DNA from: Moritella dasanensis ArB 0140 | Lineage (GTDB): Bacteria; Pseudomonadota; Gammaproteobacteria; Enterobacterales; Moritellaceae | Length of the DNA: 64,000 nt | NCBI RefSeq assembly: GCF_000276805.1 | Contig: NZ_AKXQ01000005.1 | Coordinates: 62,001-126,000, forward strand | Direction: 5' to 3' | Shown: positions 37,399 to 45,914 of the stretch, piece after piece | Numbering within the stretch: position 1 is the stretch's first letter | Layout: every line of letters begins with the position of its first letter | Notes under the pieces: model-generated | What the model saw: only the letters and a program-made list of their open reading frames with translations | Told to the model about the DNA's origin: nothing | Database searches by the model: none | Translations under genes and position numbers: made by a program

Positions 37399-37571
37399 TT
37401 TGCCCCCTCATCTTGCGGCTCTTCCTGCTCATTAAATGTCATTAACGTGTTAATGCTAAGAATGGCGTCTACTTCAACAGCACTGTTCGTCGCTTGTAGC
37501 CGAGACTGATAATACGCAGCGAGTGTGTTGCCTGACGTATTCAGTAAGATTGTTTTGATTGTCTCTAGCAT
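37395..37571 (-). CDS. Small protein of unknown function
   Basis: A 58-residue acidic-ended protein (MLETIKTILLNTSGNTLAAY start, EEPQDEGAK end). The ATG at 37571 has GAGGAAT upstream and is preferred to one at 37589. It overlaps the following VOC gene by four bases and follows a 25-codon ORF by 30 bases, so all three appear to form one transcript divergent from sgrR. No family recognised. Confidence 0.6.
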   Translation of the reverse strand: MLETIKTILLNTSGNTLAAYYQSRLQATNSAVEVDAILSINTLMTFNEQEEPQDEGAK

Positions 37572-37601
37572 GTTTATTCCTCTGTTCATTATTTACGTTA
37601 C

Positions 37602-37679
37602 TTAAGCCTTTGCTCTTTGCTCAAGCCATGCTGTAAGTATCACCCAATAACAGGAAGCTAAAAACAGAGTAAATTTCAT
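37602..37679 (-). CDS. Very small hydrophobic protein beside sgrR
   Basis: A 25-residue ORF (MKFTLFLASCYWVIL then TAWLEQRAKA) with a hydrophobic core of about 17 residues and a basic end, which suits a single membrane helix. GAGGAA lies about 8 bases before the ATG. It is divergent from the SgrR gene and heads the small-ORF/VOC transcript. In enterobacteria this position holds sgrS, which encodes the small protein SgrT, but the sequence is not alike. Existence as a translated gene is inferred. Confidence 0.45.
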   Translation of the reverse strand: MKFTLFLASCYWVILTAWLEQRAKA

Positions 37680-37769
37680 TGCTTAGTTCCTCATTAAGTC
37701 GTAATCTTGGCGTTAATGTCTTTTTAACCCTACTTACGCCATAAACGCGGAAGTCACGATGATAATCTG

Positions 37770-39626
37770 GTGCCTGTTTTGAACAATGATAAAAAAATAC
37801 TGCATTTTTCTCGGTTAAGTAAGCTAGGCGTTAAGCAAGAAATAGCCATCACCCTGCAAGAAGTGGCTGAAGTGATGTTTACCAGTACCCGACATTGCCG
37901 CACCTTGTTAAACGAACTGCGTGATTTAGGCTGGTTAGAATGGACACCAAAGGCGGGGCGAAACCAACGTTCTCGGCTTTATCTGGTTTATGCTGTCGAT
38001 GAATTAAAAGCAGAACTGGCACAGCAAATGATCGCGGTTGGCAAATATGAAAATGCACTGGCGCTTATCGATCACGATCAAACCTTGTTTGGGCAATTGC
38101 TGCAAAACACATCGGGCGCGGTACAACGTGAAGGTCGTTTACACATTCAGCTGACTTACGCGCGCTCTTTCTCTGCCCTGCTCCCACATATCGCATTAAG
38201 AAACAGCGAACGTTTCTTGTTACGTCAGGTTTATTGCTGTTTAGTGCAGTGCGACAAAGATGGTATTATCACGCCACAACTCGCCCACCATTGGGTGTAC
38301 AACGCCGAGCTACAACGCTGGCGATTCTACCTGCGCCCAGCCCTTACCTTTCATGACGGCAGTGCCATTAACGCTGACAAAATAGCAGTATTATTTAATC
38401 GCCTAAAACAGCTAGCGACATACCAAACTGAACTGGCGCATGTCGCTCATGTCACCGCGATAAACCCGCTCTGTGTCGATTTTCAATTAGATCAACCTGA
38501 TCCAGGTTTTGCTGGACTCGTTGCTGATGTGAAATATTCGATTCAACCCTGCTCTCAACTACCATCGCAATTACAATATCAGCCGAACGCGCTGCCACAT
38601 TCGCAACTTAACGCAACCACAGCGATTGTTGGCAGCGGTGCATTTCGGGTGCAAGAACACACACAGCAGTATTTACGATTGCAGGCGTACGACAACTACT
38701 ATGGCCATCGCGCACTCACCGATACCGTGACGATTTGGCAAGTCACGTCATCACAAAATAACTCACCTTGCACGACCGAAATACAGGCGAATGTGGTGCA
38801 AAAAACCAGTCAGATCCGTTCAAACTATCCAGTAAACTATCCAGTAAACTATGCAGCTAACAGCGCTGAAAAAGAATCTGATATGGACAAGCAAGCAATT
38901 GAAAGTGACCAAAAGAGCAGAATAGAATATGGCTGTTTGCTGGCGATGATAAACAGTAATGCCAAGCTATCGCTGTTGCAGCGAAAATACCTCAGCCAAC
39001 TGCTGGCTGCAGATAAGCTAATGGCTGAATTAAGACAGTCAGCGAATCCCATTGAAGCGATACCTGCATACAATCTGCTTTCCAGTTGGCTTAAAATCAT
39101 CTCGACAGGGACAACAGAACAACCTTTACCAAGCAAACTGACTATCGCTATATTCGAGCACCATACCTTAAAAGAATGCGCACAGGCGATGAGGCAGTTA
39201 CTTGAACAAGCTGGCATCGAGTGCGAGGTTAACGTCTATACCTTTGAGGAACTACTGCAAAAGGCCAACACTAATACGCTGATGGAAGACCTGATATTGA
39301 TTAGTTTGGATTTAGACGACAACTTGCCGACTTCGGTATTCCATTGGATGTTATCGAATACGGTATTGAATCAAAGCCTGTCTGTAGAGGCTAGTCACTG
39401 GTTACAAACTAAATTAATCAGCATTCGTCAGCAACAGCCATTAACAAACTATCTGGCCGAATTGGAATCGATAAGTACCGCTATGATTGCCGAGCACTGG
39501 ATGATACCTATGCTGCACCACAGGCAAACACTGTACTTTCAAGGTGTGCTCAAAGGTGTATCGATAAATGTTTGGGGTTGGCCTGATATACAAGATGTGT
39601 GGTCTGAGGAATATGCTGAGATTTAG
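37770..39626 (+). CDS. sgrR: SgrR family transcriptional regulator
   Basis: A 618-residue regulator with the SgrR layout: an N-terminal winged helix (about 20-75, LQEVAEVMFTSTRHCRTLLN, WTPKAGRNQRSRLYL) and a C-terminal periplasmic-binding-protein-like domain of the SBP_bac_5 type (from about 150, LLRQVYCCLVQCDKDGIITP, WRFYLRPALTFHDGSAINAD). In E. coli SgrR senses sugar-phosphate stress and activates the sRNA SgrS. It is about 65 residues longer than the E. coli protein, partly from a polar insertion near 345-385. The start is a GTG without a strong ribosome site, so the true start may differ slightly. Confidence 0.85.
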   Translation: MPVLNNDKKILHFSRLSKLGVKQEIAITLQEVAEVMFTSTRHCRTLLNELRDLGWLEWTPKAGRNQRSRLYLVYAVDELKAELAQQMIAVGKYENALALIDHDQTLFGQLLQNTSGAVQREGRLHIQLTYARSFSALLPHIALRNSERFLLRQVYCCLVQCDKDGIITPQLAHHWVYNAELQRWRFYLRPALTFHDGSAINADKIAVLFNRLKQLATYQTELAHVAHVTAINPLCVDFQLDQPDPGFAGLVADVKYSIQPCSQLPSQLQYQPNALPHSQLNATTAIVGSGAFRVQEHTQQYLRLQAYDNYYGHRALTDTVTIWQVTSSQNNSPCTTEIQANVVQKTSQIRSNYPVNYPVNYAANSAEKESDMDKQAIESDQKSRIEYGCLLAMINSNAKLSLLQRKYLSQLLAADKLMAELRQSANPIEAIPAYNLLSSWLKIISTGTTEQPLPSKLTIAIFEHHTLKECAQAMRQLLEQAGIECEVNVYTFEELLQKANTNTLMEDLILISLDLDDNLPTSVFHWMLSNTVLNQSLSVEASHWLQTKLISIRQQQPLTNYLAELESISTAMIAEHWMIPMLHHRQTLYFQGVLKGVSINVWGWPDIQDVWSEEYAEI

Positions 39627-39665
39627 GGTTGATAATTAGAGAGGGAATAATGATGGCTGTATTTT

Positions 39666-39695
39666 AATGGGCTCTATTTTAGACTCGAGCCCATT
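39666..39695 (+). terminator. Hairpin after sgrR
   Basis: AATGGGCTC (39666-39674) pairs perfectly with GAGCCCATT (39687-39695) across 12 bases. Located between convergent sgrR and a VOC gene; the following tract is only weakly T-rich. Confidence 0.55.
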
Positions 39696-39736
39696 ACCAT
39701 CTCGCCTTTATGCTAGGCGGCGATTAAAAAATAATA

Positions 39737-40159
39737 TTAACTCATTCTGATCGACATAGGATGATCTTCACTTAATTGCAGCAAGTCCCAACGGTTGCCG
39801 TATAGATCTTCAAATACAGCAACGGTGCCGTAATCTTGCTCTTGAGGTGGTCGAATAAATTTAATGCCGTCTGCGACCATACGGTTATAGTCCCGCCAAA
39901 AATCATCGGTACTTAAAAATAGAAACACGCGTCCGCCAGATTGATTACCTATAAAGTCATGCTGCTCTGGCTTTGACGCGCGTGCTAACAACAAGGTAAC
40001 ACCTGTTGAACCAGGAGGCGATATGACTACCCAACGTTTATCTTGCTCTGCTTGATAAGTATCTTCGATTAACTCAAATTTCAACTTTCCAACATAGAAA
40101 TCAATAGCTTCATCATAGTCTTTCACCACTAACGCGATATGGACGATTGACTGTTTCAT
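39737..40159 (-). CDS. VOC family protein
   Basis: A 140-residue vicinal-oxygen-chelate fold protein. It starts with SIVHIALVVKDYDEAIDFYV, has GGRVFLFLSTDDFWRDYNRM in the second half, and ends TVAVFEDLYGNRWDLLQL. The pattern matches the widespread group of small glyoxalase/bleomycin-resistance-like proteins without known substrate. It is monocistronic, and converges on sgrR. It is the third VOC protein in this window; they are not close copies of one another. Confidence 0.86.
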   Translation of the reverse strand: MKQSIVHIALVVKDYDEAIDFYVGKLKFELIEDTYQAEQDKRWVVISPPGSTGVTLLLARASKPEQHDFIGNQSGGRVFLFLSTDDFWRDYNRMVADGIKFIRPPQEQDYGTVAVFEDLYGNRWDLLQLSEDHPMSIRMS

Positions 40160-40281
40160 TTTTATTTTCCTTATACATTTAATACAAACTCAGATGTTTC
40201 ATGAAAATCATCTGAACGCTATAGCAGGTATATAATAGCAATAAAAATGCTGAGGAGATGACTGTATTTTAAGGTTCAAGC

Positions 40282-40527
40282 TTAACGCTTAAATGTTGAC
40301 AATTTTTCATCGTTCTCACGTTTAACCAACACAAAGGTCAGATACATTTTGGTTGGTAACGAGCAAGCAAATCCCAAGGCGATACAACCCGCACAGATCA
40401 TAATACCCATCACGCCGTGCTGCTGAGTAAAATCTGTGTACGACAATAAATAATGACCAAGCAATATCAGTGAGATACCAATGGCAATAAAGGTTTGTAG
40501 AATACGAATAAGATTTTTATCTGTCAT
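40282..40527 (-). CDS. Small inner-membrane protein
   Basis: An 81-residue protein with two predicted membrane helices (IRILQTFIAIGISLILLGHY and VMGIMICAGCIALGFACSLP) and a charged C-terminus. No family recognised. Stop and start are clear, and hydrophobic content is well above chance, so it is probably real. Confidence 0.6.
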   Translation of the reverse strand: MTDKNLIRILQTFIAIGISLILLGHYLLSYTDFTQQHGVMGIMICAGCIALGFACSLPTKMYLTFVLVKRENDEKLSTFKR

Positions 40528-40652
40528 ATCATCACGTCTATCATGATTCGATTACCAATACCGCTATTGTTTAGCTAACCGAGTATGCGTGTCATGATCT
40601 AACGCAACATATACTAATATGGGAGGGCTGTTATTATAAATTAGAGACTTAA

Positions 40653-40688
40653 GTCAAGTAACGCCCTAGTAAGGGCGCCGAACTTGAC
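40653..40688. terminator. Double-stem hairpin after the gene at 40696
   Basis: An outer stem GTCAAGT (40653-40659) / ACTTGAC (40682-40688) encloses an inner stem CGCCCT / AGGGCG with a 4-base loop. It lies just past the stop of the minus-strand gene at 40696. There is no strong T-run, so it may work as a bidirectional or processing hairpin. Confidence 0.5.
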
Positions 40689-40695
40689 ACATATG

Positions 40696-41145
40696 TTATG
40701 CCATTGCTTTAAGATCGCCAACACTTTCAGAGCCGCGTCTGGTTCTTACTTGTAAGGTATCTAACGCCGTGCCTAAGTCAGCAACATTAAAGCCAATACT
40801 AAATTTATTATTAGGCAGATATTGATGTTTAACACTGAATTTACTCAGCATCAAACCCATATTACTTTCAGGCATAAGTTTTGCTATTACAACACCAAAT
40901 AACAGGAATGTTTCACCACCATCAGAATCACCATCGCCAAGACCTTTAATTGCCGTTACTTTGCAAAAAGTACTTACCTTTTTAGTACTTGTAACAACAC
41001 ATACGATACTGCCTTCTTGTAGTTCTTTCCAAGCCGCATTTTTAATATTGCCCAGTTGCTTTGCTGAAATATCAAAGATAACGTCTGATTCTGTTGGATA
41101 GCTCTTTTTATAATTCTTATTATGTATGTTACTTAGCAAAAACAT
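40696..41145 (-). CDS. Protein of unknown function
   Basis: A 149-residue soluble protein with no signal peptide or membrane segment. A central glycine/aspartate-rich piece, GLGDGDSDGGETFLLFG, separates two beta-rich parts; the first half reads like a small barrel (EGSIVCVVTSTKKVSTFCKV). No family recognised. It is about 100 bases upstream of repeat-free sequence and follows the PAS-GGDEF gene on the same strand. Confidence 0.55.
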   Translation of the reverse strand: MFLLSNIHNKNYKKSYPTESDVIFDISAKQLGNIKNAAWKELQEGSIVCVVTSTKKVSTFCKVTAIKGLGDGDSDGGETFLLFGVVIAKLMPESNMGLMLSKFSVKHQYLPNNKFSIGFNVADLGTALDTLQVRTRRGSESVGDLKAMA

Positions 41146-41248
41146 GTCTATTTCCTAGTTATATACAACGCTGTGACGAAACAGGTCGTTAGTAAAATGA
41201 ATAGCGACTTTCGTTATTTCAGCCGCATCAAAGATGAGATGAGGGAAT

Positions 41249-42118
41249 TTAGGTATCGTGTCTTTTATATTTTACATTATACATGGCTTTGTCCGCTGAG
41301 GCTATGAGAGCGTCTGTCGTGGTGCCATTGGCAGGATAGGTAGCAACACCAACACTGCAACTAACGTCAACCTTTTCACTGTTGATAACAAATTGGCCGT
41401 TTAGCGCATTAATTATCGTCTCAACCATTATAGATACATTACATGTATGGGTAATGTTTTCGAGCAAAACAACAAATTCATCACCTCCGATCCTAGCAAC
41501 GGTATCGGAATGGCGAATTGCGTGTTTAAGACGTAAAGAAGATTCTATCAGAACCTGATCACCGAATGCATGACCTTTTGTATCGTTAATGAGTTTAAAT
41601 TTATCTAAATCAATATACAGCAGCGTAAACGAGCTCTGATTACGGATAGATTGTTCGATTAAATGCTCAACGCGTGAAAACAGTAAATATCGATTAGGGA
41701 TCTTTGTAAGCTGATCGTAATGTGCGAGGTGTTCAAGGCGTTGACTCTCGTTTATCCGATCCGTGATATCTCGATTAATACCCAGCGCACCGATAATCTG
41801 TCTATTCGAATCATAAATAGGGACACACATGGATTCAATCCAACCAATGTGCCCATTTTTATGCAGCATCCTTACTTCACCAGCCCATTTACCGCATGTT
41901 TCTACAGCAGAGATAACTTCTGAAGTGATCTGAGCTGTGTCTTCGGGGACATGCAGAATATTGACAGGTTGACCGATGGCCTCTTCTTTGGAATAGCCAT
42001 ACAGTATCTCAGAACCCTTATTCCAGTCCGTAATAATACCTTGTAGGTCGGTGACAACTAAGGCATCAAAAAGATAATCGAAGGCCTTATTCATTTGTTT
42101 AAGTGTGTTTGCATCCAT
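41249..42118 (-). CDS. PAS-GGDEF diguanylate cyclase
   Basis: A 289-residue soluble cyclase. An N-terminal PAS domain with PAC motif spans about 5-125 (DALVVTDLQGIITDWNKGSE, GALGINRDITDR), followed by a GGDEF domain (about 130-285) with DQLTKIPNRYLLF and the intact active site RIGGDEFVVLLEN. No membrane segment and no EAL domain. It would make cyclic di-GMP in response to a PAS-sensed cue such as redox or a small ligand. No operon partner is clear. Confidence 0.9.
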   Translation of the reverse strand: MDANTLKQMNKAFDYLFDALVVTDLQGIITDWNKGSEILYGYSKEEAIGQPVNILHVPEDTAQITSEVISAVETCGKWAGEVRMLHKNGHIGWIESMCVPIYDSNRQIIGALGINRDITDRINESQRLEHLAHYDQLTKIPNRYLLFSRVEHLIEQSIRNQSSFTLLYIDLDKFKLINDTKGHAFGDQVLIESSLRLKHAIRHSDTVARIGGDEFVVLLENITHTCNVSIMVETIINALNGQFVINSEKVDVSCSVGVATYPANGTTTDALIASADKAMYNVKYKRHDT

Positions 42119-42252
42119 GACTTGTAACCACTCTATTATGCTGTTGCTATCGTCTTGCTATAAAATCCGTCAGCTGCGATTGAGTTGCAACGAAGACTCT
42201 ATTGTAATCCCACCAGCTGTACCAAGCAAGCCCACTACAGCGAGTGACATTT

Positions 42253-42438
42253 TTAGGTTTTTCCTTTTTTATTTGCTGGTCGTGTCGCATAGGCGAGAAC
42301 CCCGGTGACAACGATTATTGGCACCGCAATATAAGTGAGTAAAACACCAACAAAACTGACAAAGTAGAGTGTTGCCAGATAAACGACTAACGTGATGAGA
42401 AATATGACCGAGCACTTATCATGTAACCAGTTTTTCAT
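42253..42438 (-). CDS. Small membrane protein
   Basis: A 61-residue protein with two closely spaced hydrophobic helices (VIFLITLVVYLATLYFVSFV and LLTYIAVPIIVVTGVLAYAT) and a basic tail (KKGKT). No family recognised. The hydrophobic pattern and an AGAGAAAT just before the start support it. Confidence 0.55.
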   Translation of the reverse strand: MKNWLHDKCSVIFLITLVVYLATLYFVSFVGVLLTYIAVPIIVVTGVLAYATRPANKKGKT

Positions 42439-42539
42439 TTATTTCTCTGCTTTTATATTTCAAATAATGAACCTCATCTTATCAACCTAAGGCTGTAAGG
42501 TAAACGATCTGAGGCCATTGATACAGCAGATAACACACT

Positions 42540-42561
42540 GCCGTGCAGCCAACTGCACGGC
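42540..42561. terminator. Strong 9-base hairpin past the aldolase gene
   Basis: GCCGTGCAG (42540-42548) and CTGCACGGC (42553-42561) form a perfect stem with a 4-base loop, about 105 bases past the stop of the gene at 42666. No T-run follows on either strand, so the role as terminator is uncertain. Confidence 0.4.
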
Positions 42562-42665
42562 ATCAGGTAACTCAACGTATTGCAGTAGATAGCCGCAATT
42601 ATTGTCGATAGCTTTGATAAAGATCTGAACGCTCAAGCACAACGTTCTTCTCTTTTCGCACTAAC

Positions 42666-43739
42666 CTAATTTGACGGTGCGACCAAGGTATTAATCTGAG
42701 TGAGGATCTGTTGCAGTATTTCGTCATCCATATTCAGCAGATTATCGCCAACATACCATTCAATAAATGACTGATTGGGTAATGCACTTTGTTTTGGATT
42801 ACCTATCCAAATACTATGTTCTTTAGCCAATGTATCACGTAATTCGCAGGCATTCGCTTTACTCAACGGTAAATAAATATGCAGCATATTGGCTTGCGGT
42901 GCCACTGGATTTGCGGTTAGATTGCTGCATTCAGACAACATTTTGTAGAGCGCTTTGGTACGCTGGAATAACGCGGGCATGGCTGCTAATCGTTCATCGA
43001 ACTGCATCGCAGCGGCAATCACATAAGGTGAACGTTGATACACGCTCCCACCTTGTCTGTGCATCCACACTGACGCTTCTGCAATGAAGTCTTTATCACC
43101 CAACAATAATGAACCACCAAGGCCATTCACACCTTTATACAAGGAAACATAAGCAGAGTTAAATCCTTGAGCAATCTCTTGATAGGATTTTTCATAATAC
43201 GCGGCGGCTTCCCATAAGCGAGCGCCGTCCATATGCAAATGAATATCCTGTTCACGACAATAATTTTTGATCTCATTCAATGCATCAAACGCGGGCAGTT
43301 GACCACCAATTTCACGCATTGGCAGTTCATACAGCACAGCGCCTAATTTGTCAGGAATGCGTTTAAGATCATCCACCAGCCATGGCGTATACGGCGAACC
43401 AACTGGTAAGGCATTGAATCGGTTTTGCATCTGATAACCTTGCGACTCCCACAAGGTTATATGGCTAGACTGATGTAGCGCAACATTAAAGCAGCTACGT
43501 GACTGACAGGCTAGTTGCAACGCTGTTGGCTGAGTCATGGTGCCCGTGATAACGAACAAACCCGCTTCAAAGCCAAGTAGATCTGCCACTTTTTGTTCAA
43601 AGCCTTGAATAAGCTCACCTTCGCCATAAACATCATGTTTAACGTTATGCTGACGACACCACTGTGCCATTGATTCAAACACTTCAGCTGGTTCTGGGTG
43701 GTGATTACCGGGTAACACAAATTTACATTCGCTTTGCAT
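42666..43739 (-). CDS. Threonine aldolase-like PLP enzyme
   Basis: A beta-eliminating-lyase-family protein of 357 residues, resembling low-specificity L-threonine aldolase, which splits threonine or allo-threonine to glycine and acetaldehyde. Visible features are GLFVITGTMTQPTALQLACQ, the aspartate region DIHLHMDGARLWEAA, and the PLP lysine in SLYKGVNGLGGS. The early HDVYGEGELIQGFEQKVADL matches the family start. Substrate range is not predictable. Monocistronic. Confidence 0.82.
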   Translation of the reverse strand: MQSECKFVLPGNHHPEPAEVFESMAQWCRQHNVKHDVYGEGELIQGFEQKVADLLGFEAGLFVITGTMTQPTALQLACQSRSCFNVALHQSSHITLWESQGYQMQNRFNALPVGSPYTPWLVDDLKRIPDKLGAVLYELPMREIGGQLPAFDALNEIKNYCREQDIHLHMDGARLWEAAAYYEKSYQEIAQGFNSAYVSLYKGVNGLGGSLLLGDKDFIAEASVWMHRQGGSVYQRSPYVIAAAMQFDERLAAMPALFQRTKALYKMLSECSNLTANPVAPQANMLHIYLPLSKANACELRDTLAKEHSIWIGNPKQSALPNQSFIEWYVGDNLLNMDDEILQQILTQINTLVAPSN

Positions 43740-43950
43740 ACTTCCTCCTTAAATACTGCAGAAGTGTCAACTTACTGCTTTTGGGTAGCGAGTGCAAATG
43801 ACGGCGTAGAAATATGACTTACTAGCGATTTTATTATCAAATTATTAACTAAAACAACAGGTCTAGATATTATTACCTATCATATAATAGTGAATCAGAC
43901 TCATGGATTAGGGGCTGTTTTAATATTCATGACACTATTTTGAGGCCTCT

Positions 43951-44877
43951 ATGATAGAAAAAGCGCAGTTCTCCAATCACTTGTTTCATCCAAAATTCTG
44001 GTTATTGTGGTTTTTTGCCGGTTTGGTACGACTAACCCTATTACTGCCTTTAGACAAACAAATGAAAATGGGCGCAAGCATCGGTCGTTTAATTAAAAAA
44101 CTGATTAGTCGTCGCGTTAAGATCGCCCAACGTAATTTAGAGCTATGTTTCCCTGATATGCCAGCAGTAGAGCAAGCACAATTATTGGATCGTAACGTCG
44201 AAGAGATCGGCAAAGCGATCTTCGATATTGCCAATGCTTGGTGGTGGTCGGATGAAAAAGTGCAACGTCACATGACCATCAAAGGTCAAGAACATATAGA
44301 CAAGACGCTCAGCGAAGGTCATGGCATTGTGTTGTTTGCCGTACACTGCTTACCATTGGAAATGGGCGCGCGTATATTTGGTCAGTTCCATCCCGGTGTC
44401 GGTGTTTACCGCCCACATAAAAACCCAGCAATGGAGTACATGCAGGTTAAAGGCCGACTCAGATCGAATAAAGCACTCGTACCTAAACGTGATTTGAGAC
44501 AGATGGTGCGTTGCCTGCGTAAATCTGAGGTAATTTGGTATACCGCAGATCAAGATTTCGGACGTTCGAGCGCAACCTTTGTGCCTTTCTTCGCTATGCC
44601 TGATGCCGCAACCATCACTGGCGCAAGTACCTTAGCACGTTTGGGGAAAGCAAAAGTATTGCCATTCAGCGTCGTACGAAATGCCGATGACAAGGGTTAT
44701 ACCATCGAAATATTACCGCCGTTAGAGGACTTCCCAACCAAGGATGAAGTCGCTGACACTAAACGAGGTAATGCCATTATCGAGCAAATCATTAATAAAG
44801 AACGCGCTCAGTATATGTGGTTACACCGACGCTTTAAAACCCGTCCAGGTCCAGATTCGCCGTCCGTTTATCAATAG
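43951..44877 (+). CDS. lpxL: Lipid A acyltransferase, LpxL/LpxM family
   Basis: Adds a secondary acyl chain to Kdo2-lipid IVA in outer-membrane lipopolysaccharide synthesis. The 308-residue product has one N-terminal membrane anchor (FWLLWFFAGLVRLTLLLPLD), the catalytic HX4E motif in FAVHCLPLEMGAR, and the YRPHKNPAMEY segment. TADQDFG fits the substrate region of the family. LpxL and LpxM cannot be separated securely; the sequence is closer to LpxL in my reading. It stands alone, and faces the Usp gene. Confidence 0.88.
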   Translation: MIEKAQFSNHLFHPKFWLLWFFAGLVRLTLLLPLDKQMKMGASIGRLIKKLISRRVKIAQRNLELCFPDMPAVEQAQLLDRNVEEIGKAIFDIANAWWWSDEKVQRHMTIKGQEHIDKTLSEGHGIVLFAVHCLPLEMGARIFGQFHPGVGVYRPHKNPAMEYMQVKGRLRSNKALVPKRDLRQMVRCLRKSEVIWYTADQDFGRSSATFVPFFAMPDAATITGASTLARLGKAKVLPFSVVRNADDKGYTIEILPPLEDFPTKDEVADTKRGNAIIEQIINKERAQYMWLHRRFKTRPGPDSPSVYQ

Positions 44878-44932
44878 CAACATCCTTTTCAATAACCCAT
44901 TAAGTATTGTTATAATCCGCTAAAACGAAAAA

Positions 44933-44963
44933 CGCTTATCAACTAACAACTAGCTGATAAGCG
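44933..44963. terminator. Bidirectional hairpin between lpxL and the Usp gene
   Basis: CGCTTATCA (44933-44941) pairs with TGATAAGCG (44955-44963) with a 13-base loop. It lies between the convergent genes; an A-run on its left gives a T-run for the leftward transcript. Confidence 0.6.
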
Positions 44964-45040
44964 TATAGCCTATTTAGGAATAAGCATCGATGAATAAAAT
45001 CGAGTTAGTTGACTACAATGAGTCAACTAGCGAGTTTCAT

Positions 45041-45904
45041 CTATCTAAGCACGATCAACGGTACTCGACAGTTTTCAATCATGCGCATGGTGTTGCTACC
45101 AAGGAAAAAGCTTCTCACCTTGGAATGTGCAAATGCACCCATCACCACCAGCTCAATATCATGCTGCAGTTTGTAATCCATTAGCGCAACCGAAATATCC
45201 CCTTCCAAATATGTAGCAATGACGTTAAACCCTTCTTTCTCAAGTCTTACTTTAGTGACTTCAAACTTCTGCTGTTGTGCTTTTTCACTGTTTTTAATCG
45301 TCACTAAATGACACGTCATGCCTTTGAGTAAACCGCCTTCAATAATACGTTGCACCGCTTTGTCTGCTGTTTCACGGCCATCATAAGCTAGCATGAAATT
45401 TGTCGGTTCAGCAAAGTCCTGCGGGGCAATCACAATCGGCGTATGCACTTGACGGATCAGCGTTTCGATATGCGAACCTAGGGCTTTAAAATCACCTTGA
45501 TGACCATTACCAGAGCGCCCAACGATCATTAAACGCGCATCGCTTTCTAAACCCACTAAGGCTTCAATAAAATCACCATGGCGTTGGATCTGCTCTATAT
45601 CTGTCAGGCCCGCCGTGTTGGCTCTATCAACTGCATTACCTAACATCTCATTGCCCAGCTGAATGGCTATCTTGCCACGCTCCGCATCAAGCTCAATCAT
45701 TTTGTTAAGCAAGTCTGAACGAGCACCTAAACCAATAGAACCAGTTAAGTCGTCTGCGCCATGTTGCTGTTTTTTATCGATGGCATGTAGAAAAACAATG
45801 CCATTAGTCAAACGTTTTGACGCCCAAATCGCGGTATCAGATACTGCTTTAGCCAGTTTAGATCCATCAATACATGCTATTATTTTTTTTACATTGTTGC
45901 TCAT
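45041..45904 (-). CDS. Universal stress protein, two Usp domains
   Basis: A 287-residue tandem-domain protein of the UspE type. The first domain starts KKIIACIDGSKLAKAVSDTA and ends LMIVGRSGNGHQGDFKALGS, the second starts near NFMLAYDGRETADKAVQRII and ends LVVMGAFAHSKVRSFFLGS, each with the G-x2-G-x9-G nucleotide-binding pattern. It begins 10 bases after the stop of the SulP transporter gene on the same strand, so it is the second gene of that operon. SulP-Usp pairing is common and the Usp may regulate the transporter. Confidence 0.9.
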   Translation of the reverse strand: MSNNVKKIIACIDGSKLAKAVSDTAIWASKRLTNGIVFLHAIDKKQQHGADDLTGSIGLGARSDLLNKMIELDAERGKIAIQLGNEMLGNAVDRANTAGLTDIEQIQRHGDFIEALVGLESDARLMIVGRSGNGHQGDFKALGSHIETLIRQVHTPIVIAPQDFAEPTNFMLAYDGRETADKAVQRIIEGGLLKGMTCHLVTIKNSEKAQQQKFEVTKVRLEKEGFNVIATYLEGDISVALMDYKLQHDIELVVMGAFAHSKVRSFFLGSNTMRMIENCRVPLIVLR

Positions 45905-45914
45905 GGTGTTCTCC

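Noticed and set aside
44990-45184. 64-codon plus-strand ORF between lpxL and the Usp gene
   Set aside because: Most of it is antisense to the end of the Usp gene, and it has no family resemblance.
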